Notes: a model not told the origin generated them from the sequence alone. 22,661 bases of DNA from Firmicutes bacterium UBA6132 (GCA_002435835.1 DIVM01000019.1:1-22661), one strand, 5' to 3'; numbered from the stretch's first letter, positions 1 to 6,907 are shown. Numbers and translations are program-made.

Positions 1-7
1 TTATAAG

Positions 8-33
8 AAAACCCAGCAAAATTACTGGGTTTT
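8..33 (-). terminator. Terminator after the repeat-bearing Met-rich gene
   Basis: A perfect 9-bp stem (AAAACCCAG / CTGGGTTTT) with an 8-base loop lies about 30 bases past the stop codon at 62. Read on the minus strand the stem runs into TTTTC. It would end the operon that begins near 1360. Confidence 0.8.
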
Positions 34-61
34 CAAAAGTTTATAGTTTTTATTATGACTA

Positions 62-544
62 TTACATACCTCCGCCTTGCATTTTCATCATATTATCCAT
101 CATCATGCCTCCTTGCATGCTTGAACCACCTTGCATGTTCATGTTTCCTTGCACAGGCATATTACCTTGCATGTTCATTCCATTATTCATCCAATTTTGT
201 CCTTGTTGCATTCCATTGTTCATCCAATTCTGTCCTTGTTGCATTCCATTGTTCATCCAATTCTGTCCTTGTTGCATTCCATTGTTCATCCAATTCTGTC
301 CTTGTTGCATTCCTTGAATTGGCATGTTACCTTGCATGTTCATTCCGCCTTGATAGTTCATACCACCTTGAAAATTCATACCATTTTGATTTGGCATATT
401 ATACATTTGACCTTGACCCATGTTTCCATAAAGATTAGTATATTTATATTGATTATATTGTTGAACTCCCCATAATAATATAAAACTTAAAACCAAACCT
501 GTTAGTGCAACAGCCGCTAACTTAAACCATGAATTAGTTCTCAT
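62..544 (-). CDS. Membrane-anchored Met/Gln/Asn/Gly-rich protein with 11-residue tandem repeats
   Basis: This is a 160-residue protein. Residues 8-28 form one hydrophobic segment, probably an uncleaved signal anchor; the rest is a low-complexity tail rich in Met, Gln, Asn and Gly. I count 30 Met in all. The tail holds four near-identical 11-residue repeats (MQQGQNWMNNG) and ends in a Met-dense stretch. The start follows a GGAGGT ribosome site. The N-terminus (WFKL then GLVxS) resembles that of the Met-rich protein at 3258-3671, so the two look like paralogues. Met-rich extracytoplasmic segments bind Cu(I) in several known copper proteins, and the nearby multicopper oxidase and copA suggest copper binding here; that is inference. 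It is the last gene of a three-gene operon, 22 bases after its neighbour. I know no named family for it. Confidence 0.8.
   Translation of the reverse strand: MRTNSWFKLAAVALTGLVLSFILLWGVQQYNQYKYTNLYGNMGQGQMYNMPNQNGMNFQGGMNYQGGMNMQGNMPIQGMQQGQNWMNNGMQQGQNWMNNGMQQGQNWMNNGMQQGQNWMNNGMNMQGNMPVQGNMNMQGGSSMQGGMMMDNMMKMQGGGM
186..317 (-). repeat. Four 33-bp tandem repeats inside the Met-rich gene
   Basis: Four head-to-tail units of 33 bp start at 186, 219, 252 and 285. Unit 1 differs from units 2 and 3 by one base (TTTT for TTCT), and unit 4 diverges only in its last few bases. Each encodes 11 residues in frame. Such near-identity at silent positions points to recent expansion by slippage or unequal recombination, so copy number may vary between strains. 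Confidence 0.95.
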
Positions 545-566
545 AATTGACCTCCGTTATATTTTA

Positions 567-839
567 TTATTTTTCTTCTTTTTCAATAGTTGCTCCGCAA
601 TAAGGGCAAGCTTTCCATACAAGATTTATTTCTTTTCCACATACGCTGCATGTATTACTTGTTACTTTTTTTTCACTTTTAAATGTTGATTTAAAATTCT
701 CTATATCTTCATGCGTTAAAATATAATTCTTTGCTACTACTAATAATCCACCTATTAGTCCAACAAAGAATATAACGAATAAGAATTTAATCAAAAATAT
801 TAAAAGAATTACAATTGAATAACTAAAACTTGCTACCAT
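567..839 (-). CDS. Small membrane protein with C-terminal zinc ribbon
   Basis: This is a 90-residue protein. Residues 7-36 are strongly hydrophobic, enough for one long or two short membrane segments. A charged linker follows (HEDIENFKSTF), then a C-terminal zinc ribbon with four cysteines at 64, 67, 78 and 81 in the pattern CxxC-x10-CxxC. The ribosome site GGAGGT lies 6 bases before ATG. The second half aligns with the product of 901-1320 (KEDI/HEDI, then CSxCGK, then W-K-x-CPYCG), so the two genes are duplicates within one operon. The ribbon is probably cytoplasmic and structural, in the manner of zinc-ribbon-tailed membrane proteins. Its role is unknown; the Met-rich operon partner suggests a link to envelope metal handling. 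Confidence 0.8.
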   Translation of the reverse strand: MVASFSYSIVILLIFLIKFLFVIFFVGLIGGLLVVAKNYILTHEDIENFKSTFKSEKKVTSNTCSVCGKEINLVWKACPYCGATIEKEEK

Positions 840-900
840 GTTTAACCTCCATTAGATTTAATTTAATTATTTTAAATGCATACCTCGCTTATTCCTTAAG

Positions 901-1320
901 TTAAAGCTTGTCAACTTCATTACCACAATAAGGGCATACTTTCCAATCTGTATTTAAAGATTTTCCGCACTCTGAGCAAACTTTATCTGACTTTGATTGC
1001 CCATCAGTAAAAGCTTTTTTAATTAAATCAATGTCTTCTTTACTAAATACATTATTTTTTACGTACATGAAAATTCCAAACAGTAATGTTACAAATAATG
1101 CTATTATTAATACTTTAATCAGAGATCCCAAAAGCAATGTTGCAAATCCGCCATAGTTATTAAATCCGTAGCTGTAATTAAATCCGTTACCCATGTTTGT
1201 TGGCATTGTGTAATTCATAGTCATTCCGAACCCCATCGGATACAGAATATTTAATAATAACCATAATGCTATAATTACTAAAGAAATAACTCCGACTATT
1301 TTAATCATAGAATTTTTCAT
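901..1320 (-). CDS. Two-pass membrane protein with Met-rich outer loop and zinc ribbon
   Basis: This is a 139-residue protein. Membrane segments lie at about residues 6-27 and 60-87. Between them is an outer loop rich in Met, Asn, Tyr and Gly (residues 28-58, five Met). The tail carries a zinc ribbon with Cys115, Cys118, Cys129 and Cys132, matching the 567-839 product. I start it at the ATG at 1320, which has AGGAGG upstream; a longer GTG start at 1332 would overlap that ribosome site. It is the first gene of the operon 1320-62, with a good sigma-54 promoter about 45 bases upstream. The loop could bind copper or silver ions while the ribbon faces the cytoplasm, but this is inference. I recognise no named family. 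Confidence 0.8.
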   Translation of the reverse strand: MKNSMIKIVGVISLVIIALWLLLNILYPMGFGMTMNYTMPTNMGNGFNYSYGFNNYGGFATLLLGSLIKVLIIALFVTLLFGIFMYVKNNVFSKEDIDLIKKAFTDGQSKSDKVCSECGKSLNTDWKVCPYCGNEVDKL

Positions 1321-1361
1321 TAACTCGCTCACCTCCTTTATTATTATTTAATCATATATAT

Positions 1362-1378
1362 AGCAAATATCATGCCAA
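1362..1378 (-). promoter_or_regulatory. Sigma-54 type -24/-12 promoter for the zinc-ribbon operon
   Basis: The minus strand reads TTGGCATGATATTTGCT, matching the consensus TGGCAC-N5-TTGC with one change. GG and GC are separated by the required 10 bases. It lies 42-58 bases upstream of the ATG at 1320, and no better -10/-35 pair is evident. A dyad AATCAA-GGCA-TTGATT at 1434-1449, about 60 bases upstream of the -24 element, is a possible enhancer-protein site. Confidence 0.8.
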
Positions 1379-1471
1379 GTTTTTGTTTTTTATTTTAAAG
1401 TAAGATATTTCTTTATTTTATTTAAAGCAAAAGAATCAATGCCTTGATTAAATAATATTTAAATAAAAACC

Positions 1472-1508
1472 TCTCTTCTAAAATGTAAATCTTACAATTT
1501 AGAAGAGA
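1472..1508 (-). terminator. Terminator after the multicopper oxidase gene
   Basis: A 17-bp stem with one mismatch (arms 1472-1488 and 1492-1508) lies about 40 bases past the oxidase stop. On the minus strand it is followed by GGTTTTTATTT, a usable T-tract. It separates the oxidase from the downstream sigma-54 operon. Confidence 0.85.
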
Positions 1509-1545
1509 CCATATTATTAAGTATTTATATTAAAAAATATATATT

Positions 1546-3162
1546 CTATTCAGGATTATTAAACGTATTATTTGGATCAGCTACATATTTTGATTTAAAC
1601 CCTAAATACTCAACCTTTTGCATCATACCTCCTGCTGCATGATGAAGCTCATGACAGTGTTGAACCCAGCTACCAGGATTATCTGCCTTGAAAGCAATTG
1701 TATAACTCTCATTTGGCTTTATGAGCAAAGTATCCTTTGACAATGTGGCCCCAGTTACTGGCTTGCCATTTTTAGCTATGATTTGGAAAAAGTGACCATG
1801 TAAATGCATCGGATGATCTACATTACTATTATTAATATACGTTAGTTTAATAAGATCATCTTCATTTAATTTCAACGAAGGTAATTTATCAAATGTTTGA
1901 CCATTTAATGTATACCTCAAGGAACCATCATTTAATTTTATACCTAAGTCTATATTGAATTCTTGATTATATTTCTGATCTAATGTAAAACTGTCTTCTG
2001 ATGGTATACCATAGTTAGTGAAATCTATCTGCTGTAACTCTACAGGTTTTTCCACAGCAACATTTTCAGTTTTACCGTCTACATATACTGGTATTTTAAT
2101 TTGATCATTATATAGATTTCCATCATGGAAATCTATATAAAAACCTTTATTATTTTCAACTGAAAATTCAATATCATATCTTTCTCCAGGAGAAATATTT
2201 ATCAATTTATCTTTTATAACTTGTGCACCATTTATTTCCTGTCCATCTGAACTTACAACTTTAATGTTCGTATCTGGTATGTGAACGGTGTGAGAGCGAT
2301 AACCAACATTAATAAACCTAAGTTTAACAACATCTCCTACAGCAACGCTTAGTGGTTCTATTAGAGAACCTGATTTACCGTTTACGGTATATATATTATA
2401 CATCTCTTTCATGCTTTCTTCTTCTTCTAAACTTGCTTCTTCAGCAGTTTTAAATTTTTCCGCCGAATTGCTATCACCCATACTGTCCATTGAATCCATT
2501 GATTCCATGCCATCTTCTTTCTCGGTCCACTCATCTATCATTAACGTAAAGTCTTTATCTGGTTTATCCACATCTTTTTGTTCAACGATCAATGCACCAT
2601 ATAAACCTTTATCTACCTGACTAGAACCCTGTTGATGTGTATGATACCAATATGTTCCTGCTACATCTGCTGAAAACTTATAAGTAAAACTTTCGCCCTG
2701 TTTAATGGCATCTTGATTTACCCCTGGAACTCCATCCATAGCAGAATTAAGAGGGTACCCATGCCAATGTATTGTTACTGGATCCGGTAAAATATTTTTT
2801 AAAGTAACTTCTACAAAATCGCCTTGATTAACTCTAATTTCTTTACCTGGAACTGTGCCATTATAAGCCCATACTTTTCTATATACACCATTTTTAATTT
2901 CAATAGTATTCTCTATTGATAATAATTCAAACTTTTTTATTGGTTGTCCTGGCTTAGGATTTACTATATTTTCAGCATATTTATGAGTACTTAAGGTCAT
3001 TACGTTTTTATCTTTATTCGAATCTTCATAACCATTTTTTGATATATTATTAGTGTTCATACTACTCATATTATTAATATAATTATTATTAATATAAACT
3101 ATTGCGGATAAGCTTATTACTACTAATGATAAAACTATTAAAACAATTATTTTTTTACCCAT
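1546..3162 (-). CDS. Multicopper oxidase (laccase/CueO-like), exported
   Basis: This is a 538-residue, three-cupredoxin-domain oxidase, a usual length for the family. The N-terminus (residues 4-23) is a Sec-type signal or anchor with no twin-arginine motif. All copper ligand motifs are visible: HWHG at 132-135, HTH at 174-176, HPMHLHGH at 450-457 and HCHELHHAAGGM at 502-513. The last supplies the type 1 ligands Cys and His plus axial Met. Family members oxidise Cu(I), Fe(II) or phenols while reducing O2 to water. A Met/Asp/Ser-rich insert at 217-231 recalls, but is shorter than, the Met-rich copper-binding insert of CueO. It lies 95 bases after the Met-rich gene 3258-3671 and may share its promoter by read-through past the hairpin between them. 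An oxygen-using enzyme is notable in what looks like an anaerobe. Confidence 0.93.
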   Translation of the reverse strand: MGKKIIVLIVLSLVVISLSAIVYINNNYINNMSSMNTNNISKNGYEDSNKDKNVMTLSTHKYAENIVNPKPGQPIKKFELLSIENTIEIKNGVYRKVWAYNGTVPGKEIRVNQGDFVEVTLKNILPDPVTIHWHGYPLNSAMDGVPGVNQDAIKQGESFTYKFSADVAGTYWYHTHQQGSSQVDKGLYGALIVEQKDVDKPDKDFTLMIDEWTEKEDGMESMDSMDSMGDSNSAEKFKTAEEASLEEEESMKEMYNIYTVNGKSGSLIEPLSVAVGDVVKLRFINVGYRSHTVHIPDTNIKVVSSDGQEINGAQVIKDKLINISPGERYDIEFSVENNKGFYIDFHDGNLYNDQIKIPVYVDGKTENVAVEKPVELQQIDFTNYGIPSEDSFTLDQKYNQEFNIDLGIKLNDGSLRYTLNGQTFDKLPSLKLNEDDLIKLTYINNSNVDHPMHLHGHFFQIIAKNGKPVTGATLSKDTLLIKPNESYTIAFKADNPGSWVQHCHELHHAAGGMMQKVEYLGFKSKYVADPNNTFNNPE

Positions 3163-3206
3163 GATTCACCTCAATAAATATTAACTAAATATAGTATTTA
3201 TTATAA

Positions 3207-3234
3207 AAGAAGTAAACCCTCTGGTTTACTTCTT
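3207..3234 (-). terminator. Hairpin between the Met-rich gene and the oxidase gene
   Basis: A perfect 12-bp stem (3207-3218 / 3223-3234) with a CTCT loop is followed on the minus strand by TTTTATAAT. It can act as a partial terminator that lowers oxidase expression relative to the Met-rich gene. Confidence 0.75.
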
Positions 3235-3257
3235 CATTTTTTTACATTTTTTTACAA

Positions 3258-3671
3258 TTACATGCCCATCATGCTCATTCCACTACCACTACTACTGCCA
3301 CTTCCACTATTACTATTAGTCATGTTATTATTATTCATCGTGCTGTTATTACCATTCTGCATTTGTCCATTAGAATTCATCAAATTCTGTAATTGCATCT
3401 GCATTTGATTTAATTGCATTTGCATTTGATTTAACTGGTTTTGTGTGTTCATGTCACTATATGAATTCATTGGTTGACCAGTTACATTCATATTATTCAT
3501 GTTATTCATGTTATTACTATTTACAGGCATAGACATTGCATTCTGCATGTATGCACCATTTTGCGCATTCATAGCTGATGGATTTATCCCTGAAACAAAT
3601 CCAAGAATTGAAATACTTATAACTAATCCTACTATCGAAAACAAACCTAATTTAAACCATCCATTATTCAT
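3258..3671 (-). CDS. Membrane-anchored Met/Asn/Gln-rich protein
   Basis: This is a 137-residue protein with a single hydrophobic N-terminal segment (about residues 8-27), then a disordered-looking tail with 22 Met in the whole protein. The tail has two identical seven-residue units (LNQMQMQ) at 80-93, an Asn-rich part, a Ser/Gly spacer at 121-131 and a Met-dense end (MSMMGM). The ribosome site AGGAG lies 8 bases before ATG. It shares N-terminal sequence with the protein at 62-544. It directly precedes the multicopper oxidase gene, and its promoter carries three response-regulator-like boxes. A role as extracytoplasmic Cu(I) or Ag(I) chelator delivering metal to the oxidase is plausible but inferred only from composition and neighbours. 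No named family recognised. Confidence 0.8.
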   Translation of the reverse strand: MNNGWFKLGLFSIVGLVISISILGFVSGINPSAMNAQNGAYMQNAMSMPVNSNNMNNMNNMNVTGQPMNSYSDMNTQNQLNQMQMQLNQMQMQLQNLMNSNGQMQNGNNSTMNNNNMTNSNSGSGSSSGSGMSMMGM

Positions 3672-3705
3672 ATTATTTCTCCTATTATTTTATTTATCTA
3701 TATCA

Positions 3706-3748
3706 ATTATATAAATTACATATGAAGATGTAATGAAGATAATATGAA
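3706..3748 (-). promoter_or_regulatory. Boxed promoter P1 (three hexamers, 9-bp gap, TATAAT)
   Basis: The minus strand has TTCATA, TTCATT and TTCATA (plus-strand 3743-3748, 3732-3737, 3721-3726), each start 11 bp from the next. Nine bases later comes a perfect -10 TATAAT (3706-3711). There is no separate -35; the boxes occupy its place, as at PhoB/OmpR-type activated promoters. It drives the Met-rich gene and probably the oxidase. Confidence 0.75.
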
Positions 3749-3936
3749 ATGTTAAACATTCGTTTTATAATGTCTTCTTTGAAAATCCAACTCCTGCCTA
3801 TATAATCATCTTAATACATTTCAAACCAATTAATAAACACAGCTTTTATAGTAATTAATAAAGATTAGATTTTATTTAATTTACTTATACATTTAACCTT
3901 GTTTGCACCTCCTTATTTTTTCTTACTTAATATTGT

Positions 3937-3953
3937 AGCAAGAATTATGCCAA
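3937..3953 (-). promoter_or_regulatory. Sigma-54 type -24/-12 promoter with no obvious gene
   Basis: The minus strand reads TTGGCATAATTCTTGCT; GG (3951/3950) and GC (3939/3938) are 10 bases apart. A strong ribosome site follows at 3907-3915 but no open frame does (the nearest ATG gives three codons). The transcript could run on into the Met-rich gene at 3671. Confidence 0.7.
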
Positions 3954-4111
3954 GTTGCACCTTATAGAAACTTGGTTGTTTTATGTTTTTAATACATGTT
4001 AATATTAAATTTATCTTATTATGTGTGCATTATTACACAATGCAGTGTTAAATTTTGCACAGTTTATATAATAAACACTGTAAAGCTTTCAATTATGCAT
4101 GAAGCACTTAT

Positions 4112-4144
4112 AAAAAAAAGCGAGAATTCTTTCTCACTTTTTTA
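4112..4144 (-). terminator. Terminator after the 32-aa peptide gene
   Basis: An A-tract/GCGAGAA arm pairs with TTCTCAC/T-tract, giving a stem of about 13 bp with one G-U pair. On the minus strand it ends in a run of eight T. It lies about 80 bases past the stop at 4226. Confidence 0.8.
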
Positions 4145-4225
4145 AAGGAACAGTATCAAATTATACCAAATAAGAAGTTTAAGCATTTGAATGTCACCTT
4201 TTTTTATTACATTTATAAGATATCA

Positions 4226-4324
4226 TTACATCTGTGACGCTGGCATCAATACATACATGTAAACTAAATATCCTACTACTCCTATTGCAACTACAGCAGC
4301 TGCTATTAATAATTTTTTATTCAT
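4226..4324 (-). CDS. 32-residue single-pass membrane peptide
   Basis: A short frame encodes MNKKLLIAAAVVAIGVVGYL followed by 12 residues ending MPASQM. It has two Lys at the N-terminus, then one membrane span (about residues 5-26) with a Gly/Ala/Val face, and a short outer end containing three Met. An AAGGAG ribosome site lies 7 bases before ATG, a sigma-54 promoter lies 37-54 bases upstream, and a strong terminator follows. A dedicated promoter, ribosome site and terminator make this very likely a real gene despite its length. It stands alone. Function unknown; by context it may belong with the other Met-containing membrane proteins. Confidence 0.75.
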   Translation of the reverse strand: MNKKLLIAAAVVAIGVVGYLVYMYVLMPASQM

Positions 4325-4360
4325 TTTATATTCTCCTTTAAATTTTTTTCTTATTATGTT

Positions 4361-4378
4361 TGCAAATTCCATGCCACA
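4361..4378 (-). promoter_or_regulatory. Sigma-54 type -24/-12 promoter for the 32-aa peptide
   Basis: The minus strand reads TGTGGCATGGAATTTGCA. GG (4375/4374) and GC (4363/4362) are 10 bases apart, and the match to TGGCAC-N5-TTGC has one change. A small dyad CATAACTTATG lies about 45-60 bases further upstream as a possible enhancer site. Confidence 0.78.
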
Positions 4379-4449
4379 CTTTAATTTTACGGTAACTAAG
4401 TCATGTAATTTTTATTAATCTCACATAACTTATGTTACTAATATTATAA

Positions 4450-4478
4450 AAACTTCATATGTAGAACATATGAAGTTT
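4450..4478 (-). terminator. Terminator after the two-component operon
   Basis: A perfect 13-bp stem (4450-4462 / 4466-4478) with a 3-base loop is followed on the minus strand by TTATAAT. It lies about 50 bases past the histidine kinase stop. Confidence 0.85.
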
Positions 4479-4524
4479 CATATAAATAGAAATATTTTTT
4501 TATGCATAAATAAAGCTTTTATAT

Positions 4525-5886
4525 TTAAATAGTTGTAAAGTTCAACTTAAACACAGTTCCTTTACCATATACACTTTCTACGTCTATGGTTGCATTGTGA
4601 AGCTGAAGTATGCTTTTTACAATAGTAAGACCTATGCCGTTTCCTTCTGTTATATTTCTGCTCTTGTCTGCGCGGTAAAGTCTCTCATATATAAAAGGTA
4701 GGTCTTCCTTTGGTATTCCAATTCCCTCATCTATAACTTCAACTACTACGTGATTCATTTCAATAAACATTCTTAATTCAACTTTTCCTTCACTTTCTGT
4801 AAACTTAACTGAATTAGATATCAAGTTTATGAATACTTGTTTCAGCTTATCCATATCTCCCACAATCCTATAATCAGCATGCAACTGTTTATTAAATACT
4901 ATTTTAATATTTTTACTTTCTGCAGCTATTTTAAAATCATTGCAAATGTCTTCAATAAGTTCATCTAAATATAATGCCTCAAGATTTAGCTTTATATTTT
5001 CAGATTCAAATTCCTTAAGTATATTCAAATCATCCAGAAGTCTTCCAAACCTGATTACTTCGTCGTTTAAATTAGCAAGACGATCTGATGTAACTGGAAA
5101 AATTCCATCAATCATAGCTTCTAAATTATTTTCAAGGACATTTAAAGGAGTCCTTATCTCATGAGATATGTCTGATATTATTTTTTTTCTTAGTTCATCT
5201 TGTTGTTTAAGTTTTAGAGCTAAAATATTAATGCTTTTTCTCAGATTGTCTAATTCTTCAATATTGCTTTTATCGCTGTATTTTACATCAAACTTTCCTT
5301 TTGATAAATTTACAGACATATTAGCTACTTCTTTTATTGGATTAGAAAATTGCTTTGAAAAATAAAGGCTTAACATAACAACTATCATCAATGTAAATAT
5401 TCCGCTCACTACAATGCTTTTATTTATTGATGACTTAAAGCTTATATCTTCTTCAGATAACAGAACAGATGAATACTGACCAATAGTAATATATCCTACA
5501 ACAGCACCATTTGACTTTATTTCATATGTTTTTGAAATATAAACACCCATATCTTCTATATTCATTGTATTCAAATTTTCAATAATCTCATTCACATCCA
5601 TTAGCCAAATGACATCTTTATTAATATCCTCAAGTGTCAGACAATAATTGCTCATATATGCCTCATGCATCAGTTCAGTGCCAGAGTTTTTAGTCCATTT
5701 GCCCTCTTTCTTATATATATCTTCTAAGTATGATACTATTCTTTCTGCTCTTTTTTCTTGAGTTTCTATCATATATTCATTAAACTTATTATTTACTGTT
5801 ATATTTACAAACATTGCAGTCAATATTATTGAAGCAATAGAGCAAATAAAAAATAGAATACTTAATCTTCTTTTGATTGTCTGCAT
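4525..5886 (-). CDS. Two-component sensor histidine kinase
   Basis: This is a 453-residue membrane kinase. Membrane segments at about residues 8-30 and 157-177 enclose an extracytoplasmic sensor domain of roughly 125 residues. A HAMP-like linker follows (FSNPIKEV, about 180-232), then the H-box SHEIRTP with phospho-accepting His242, an N-box (ISNSVKFT), a G1 box (DEGIGIP) and a G2 box (GNGIGLTI). It autophosphorylates and passes phosphate to the partner regulator encoded immediately upstream; the stop TAA of that gene abuts this ATG. The sensor domain has no Met- or Cys-rich metal motif that I can see, so the signal is unknown. Location among copper and iron genes suggests metal or envelope stress, as for CusS/BaeS-type kinases, but this is inference. 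Confidence 0.93.
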   Translation of the reverse strand: MQTIKRRLSILFFICSIASIILTAMFVNITVNNKFNEYMIETQEKRAERIVSYLEDIYKKEGKWTKNSGTELMHEAYMSNYCLTLEDINKDVIWLMDVNEIIENLNTMNIEDMGVYISKTYEIKSNGAVVGYITIGQYSSVLLSEEDISFKSSINKSIVVSGIFTLMIVVMLSLYFSKQFSNPIKEVANMSVNLSKGKFDVKYSDKSNIEELDNLRKSINILALKLKQQDELRKKIISDISHEIRTPLNVLENNLEAMIDGIFPVTSDRLANLNDEVIRFGRLLDDLNILKEFESENIKLNLEALYLDELIEDICNDFKIAAESKNIKIVFNKQLHADYRIVGDMDKLKQVFINLISNSVKFTESEGKVELRMFIEMNHVVVEVIDEGIGIPKEDLPFIYERLYRADKSRNITEGNGIGLTIVKSILQLHNATIDVESVYGKGTVFKLNFTTI

Positions 5887-6579
5887 TTAATTCTCCCAGC
5901 CAAATTTATAACCGGCTCTCAAAACTGTAATAACATACTTAGGATTTTTTGTATCTTCCTCTATTTTCTTTCGTATGTTTTTTATATGCACATCTATAGT
6001 CCTGTCATATCCAGCATAATCTATTCCTAATATTTTAATAATTAGCTGTTCCCTTGACAAAACATTTCCTTTGTTAATAATTAGTTCATAAAGAATATCA
6101 AATTCATTTGGTGTAAAAGGTACTACCACTCCATTTAATTTAACAAACCTCTTGCCATAATCAACCAGCAGACTTCCATCATCAAATACTATATTTGTTT
6201 TATCTTCATCTTTTTTCCTATCTAACCTCCTAAAAAGTGCATTTACTCTTGCTGTAAGCTCTCTTGGGCTAAATGGCTTTACCAAATATTCATCAGCGCC
6301 TATATTAAGACCCTCTATTTTGTCACTCATAGATCCTTTTGCTGTCAACATGAATATGTGGATATCCGATGTACTTCTTATGATTTTGCATACTTCTTCT
6401 CCGCTTATGTCCGGTAGCATCAAATCAAGAATTACAAGTTTATATTCATTTGTCTTTAAAATGTCTATTCCCTTCAACCCGCTTTTTGAACAAAAAACCT
6501 TATACCCTTCTTTTTCCAAATAAGCTTTCAAAACTTCACTTACTCTTTCCTCATCCTCTATTATCAAAATATTGTCCAT
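5887..6579 (-). CDS. OmpR/PhoB-family response regulator
   Basis: This is a 230-residue regulator with a receiver domain (about 1-118) and a winged-helix DNA-binding domain (about 130-228). Expected receiver residues are present: the acidic pair in IIEDEE, phospho-acceptor Asp52 (LDLMLPD), Thr79 and Lys101 (KPFSPREL). The C-terminal half has the usual TPNEFDILYEL, VLSREQL and DRTIDVHIKNIRKK features. It forms an operon with the downstream kinase, with no gap. Its own promoter carries the same 11-bp-spaced hexamers as those before the copper, iron and lipoprotein genes, a layout typical of OmpR/PhoB dimers binding direct repeats. I therefore infer that it activates its own operon and the others. 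It could instead be a general envelope or phosphate regulator. Confidence 0.95.
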   Translation of the reverse strand: MDNILIIEDEERVSEVLKAYLEKEGYKVFCSKSGLKGIDILKTNEYKLVILDLMLPDISGEEVCKIIRSTSDIHIFMLTAKGSMSDKIEGLNIGADEYLVKPFSPRELTARVNALFRRLDRKKDEDKTNIVFDDGSLLVDYGKRFVKLNGVVVPFTPNEFDILYELIINKGNVLSREQLIIKILGIDYAGYDRTIDVHIKNIRKKIEEDTKNPKYVITVLRAGYKFGWEN

Positions 6580-6680
6580 AGAATTTCACCTCATTTTTAA
6601 TAATTTCTATTATATAAATTTATTTTTAAATCTTATTTGTTATAAGTATTTTTAGCAATGATAACTTAAGTCTTGATTTA

Positions 6681-6712
6681 ATTTTATCTCTTTACTATGA
6701 AGAAATTATGAT
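6681..6712 (-). promoter_or_regulatory. Boxed promoter P2 (autoregulatory)
   Basis: On the minus strand ATCATA and TTCATA (plus-strand 6707-6712 and 6696-6701) start 11 bp apart. Nine bases on comes TAAAAT (6681-6686) as the -10. The geometry equals that of P1 and P3-P6. It lies about 100 bases before the response regulator start. Confidence 0.65.
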
Positions 6713-6720
6713 AAAATAAA

Positions 6721-6755
6721 CCAGCTCCTAAAAAAATATTATTTTTAGTAGCTGG
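6721..6755 (-). terminator. Hairpin between the 49-aa peptide and the regulator promoter
   Basis: A 14-bp stem with one mismatch (CCAGCTCCTAAAAA at 6721-6734 against 6742-6755) is followed on the minus strand by TTTATTTTATC. It probably insulates the two-component promoter from upstream transcription. Confidence 0.65.
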
Positions 6756-6907
6756 ACCTTATTATTATTTAATTATTGAGTCCTGTCGTGTAGCTAATAA
6801 AATATTTGTGAACATCCTTTAATTATTAATATTATTAAATAAAAAATAGAATTTATAATTTAAATTTATTTTCATACTTTTCTATTTTATTTTCTAAATA
6901 TTTATTT

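Larger units (their letters stand above)
3672..4225. other. 554-bp intergenic regulatory region
   Basis: Reading on the minus strand from 4225, this stretch holds a terminator for the 32-aa peptide gene (4112-4144), an AT-rich area with imperfect dyads (about 4022-4083, including TGTGCA and ACAC/GTGT elements), a sigma-54 promoter (3937-3953), a strong ribosome site AAGGAGGTG (3907-3915) with no usable reading frame behind it, and the boxed promoter of the Met-rich gene (3706-3748). I see no gene in it. Confidence 0.6.
6580..6907. other. 328-bp intergenic region upstream of the regulator gene
   Basis: It holds the boxed promoter P2 (6681-6712), a hairpin at 6721-6755, and a weak A/T hairpin (6843-6851 / 6880-6888) that may end the 49-aa peptide transcript. 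The remaining AT-rich DNA shows nothing further. Confidence 0.6.

Noticed and set aside
186..317. Regular 33-bp repeats that could suggest a CRISPR array
   Set aside because: The units abut with no spacers and encode an in-frame 11-residue protein repeat.
55..475. Plus-strand open frames across the Met-rich gene
   Set aside because: They are antisense images of the repeat-rich coding region, with no ribosome sites and repetitive Cys/Leu/His composition.
3690..3790. Minus-strand frame containing FKEDIIKRMF, slightly like the KEDI segment of the zinc-ribbon proteins
   Set aside because: It lacks a start, ribosome site and any Cys motif, and it runs through the P1 boxes; the likeness is too short to claim a remnant.
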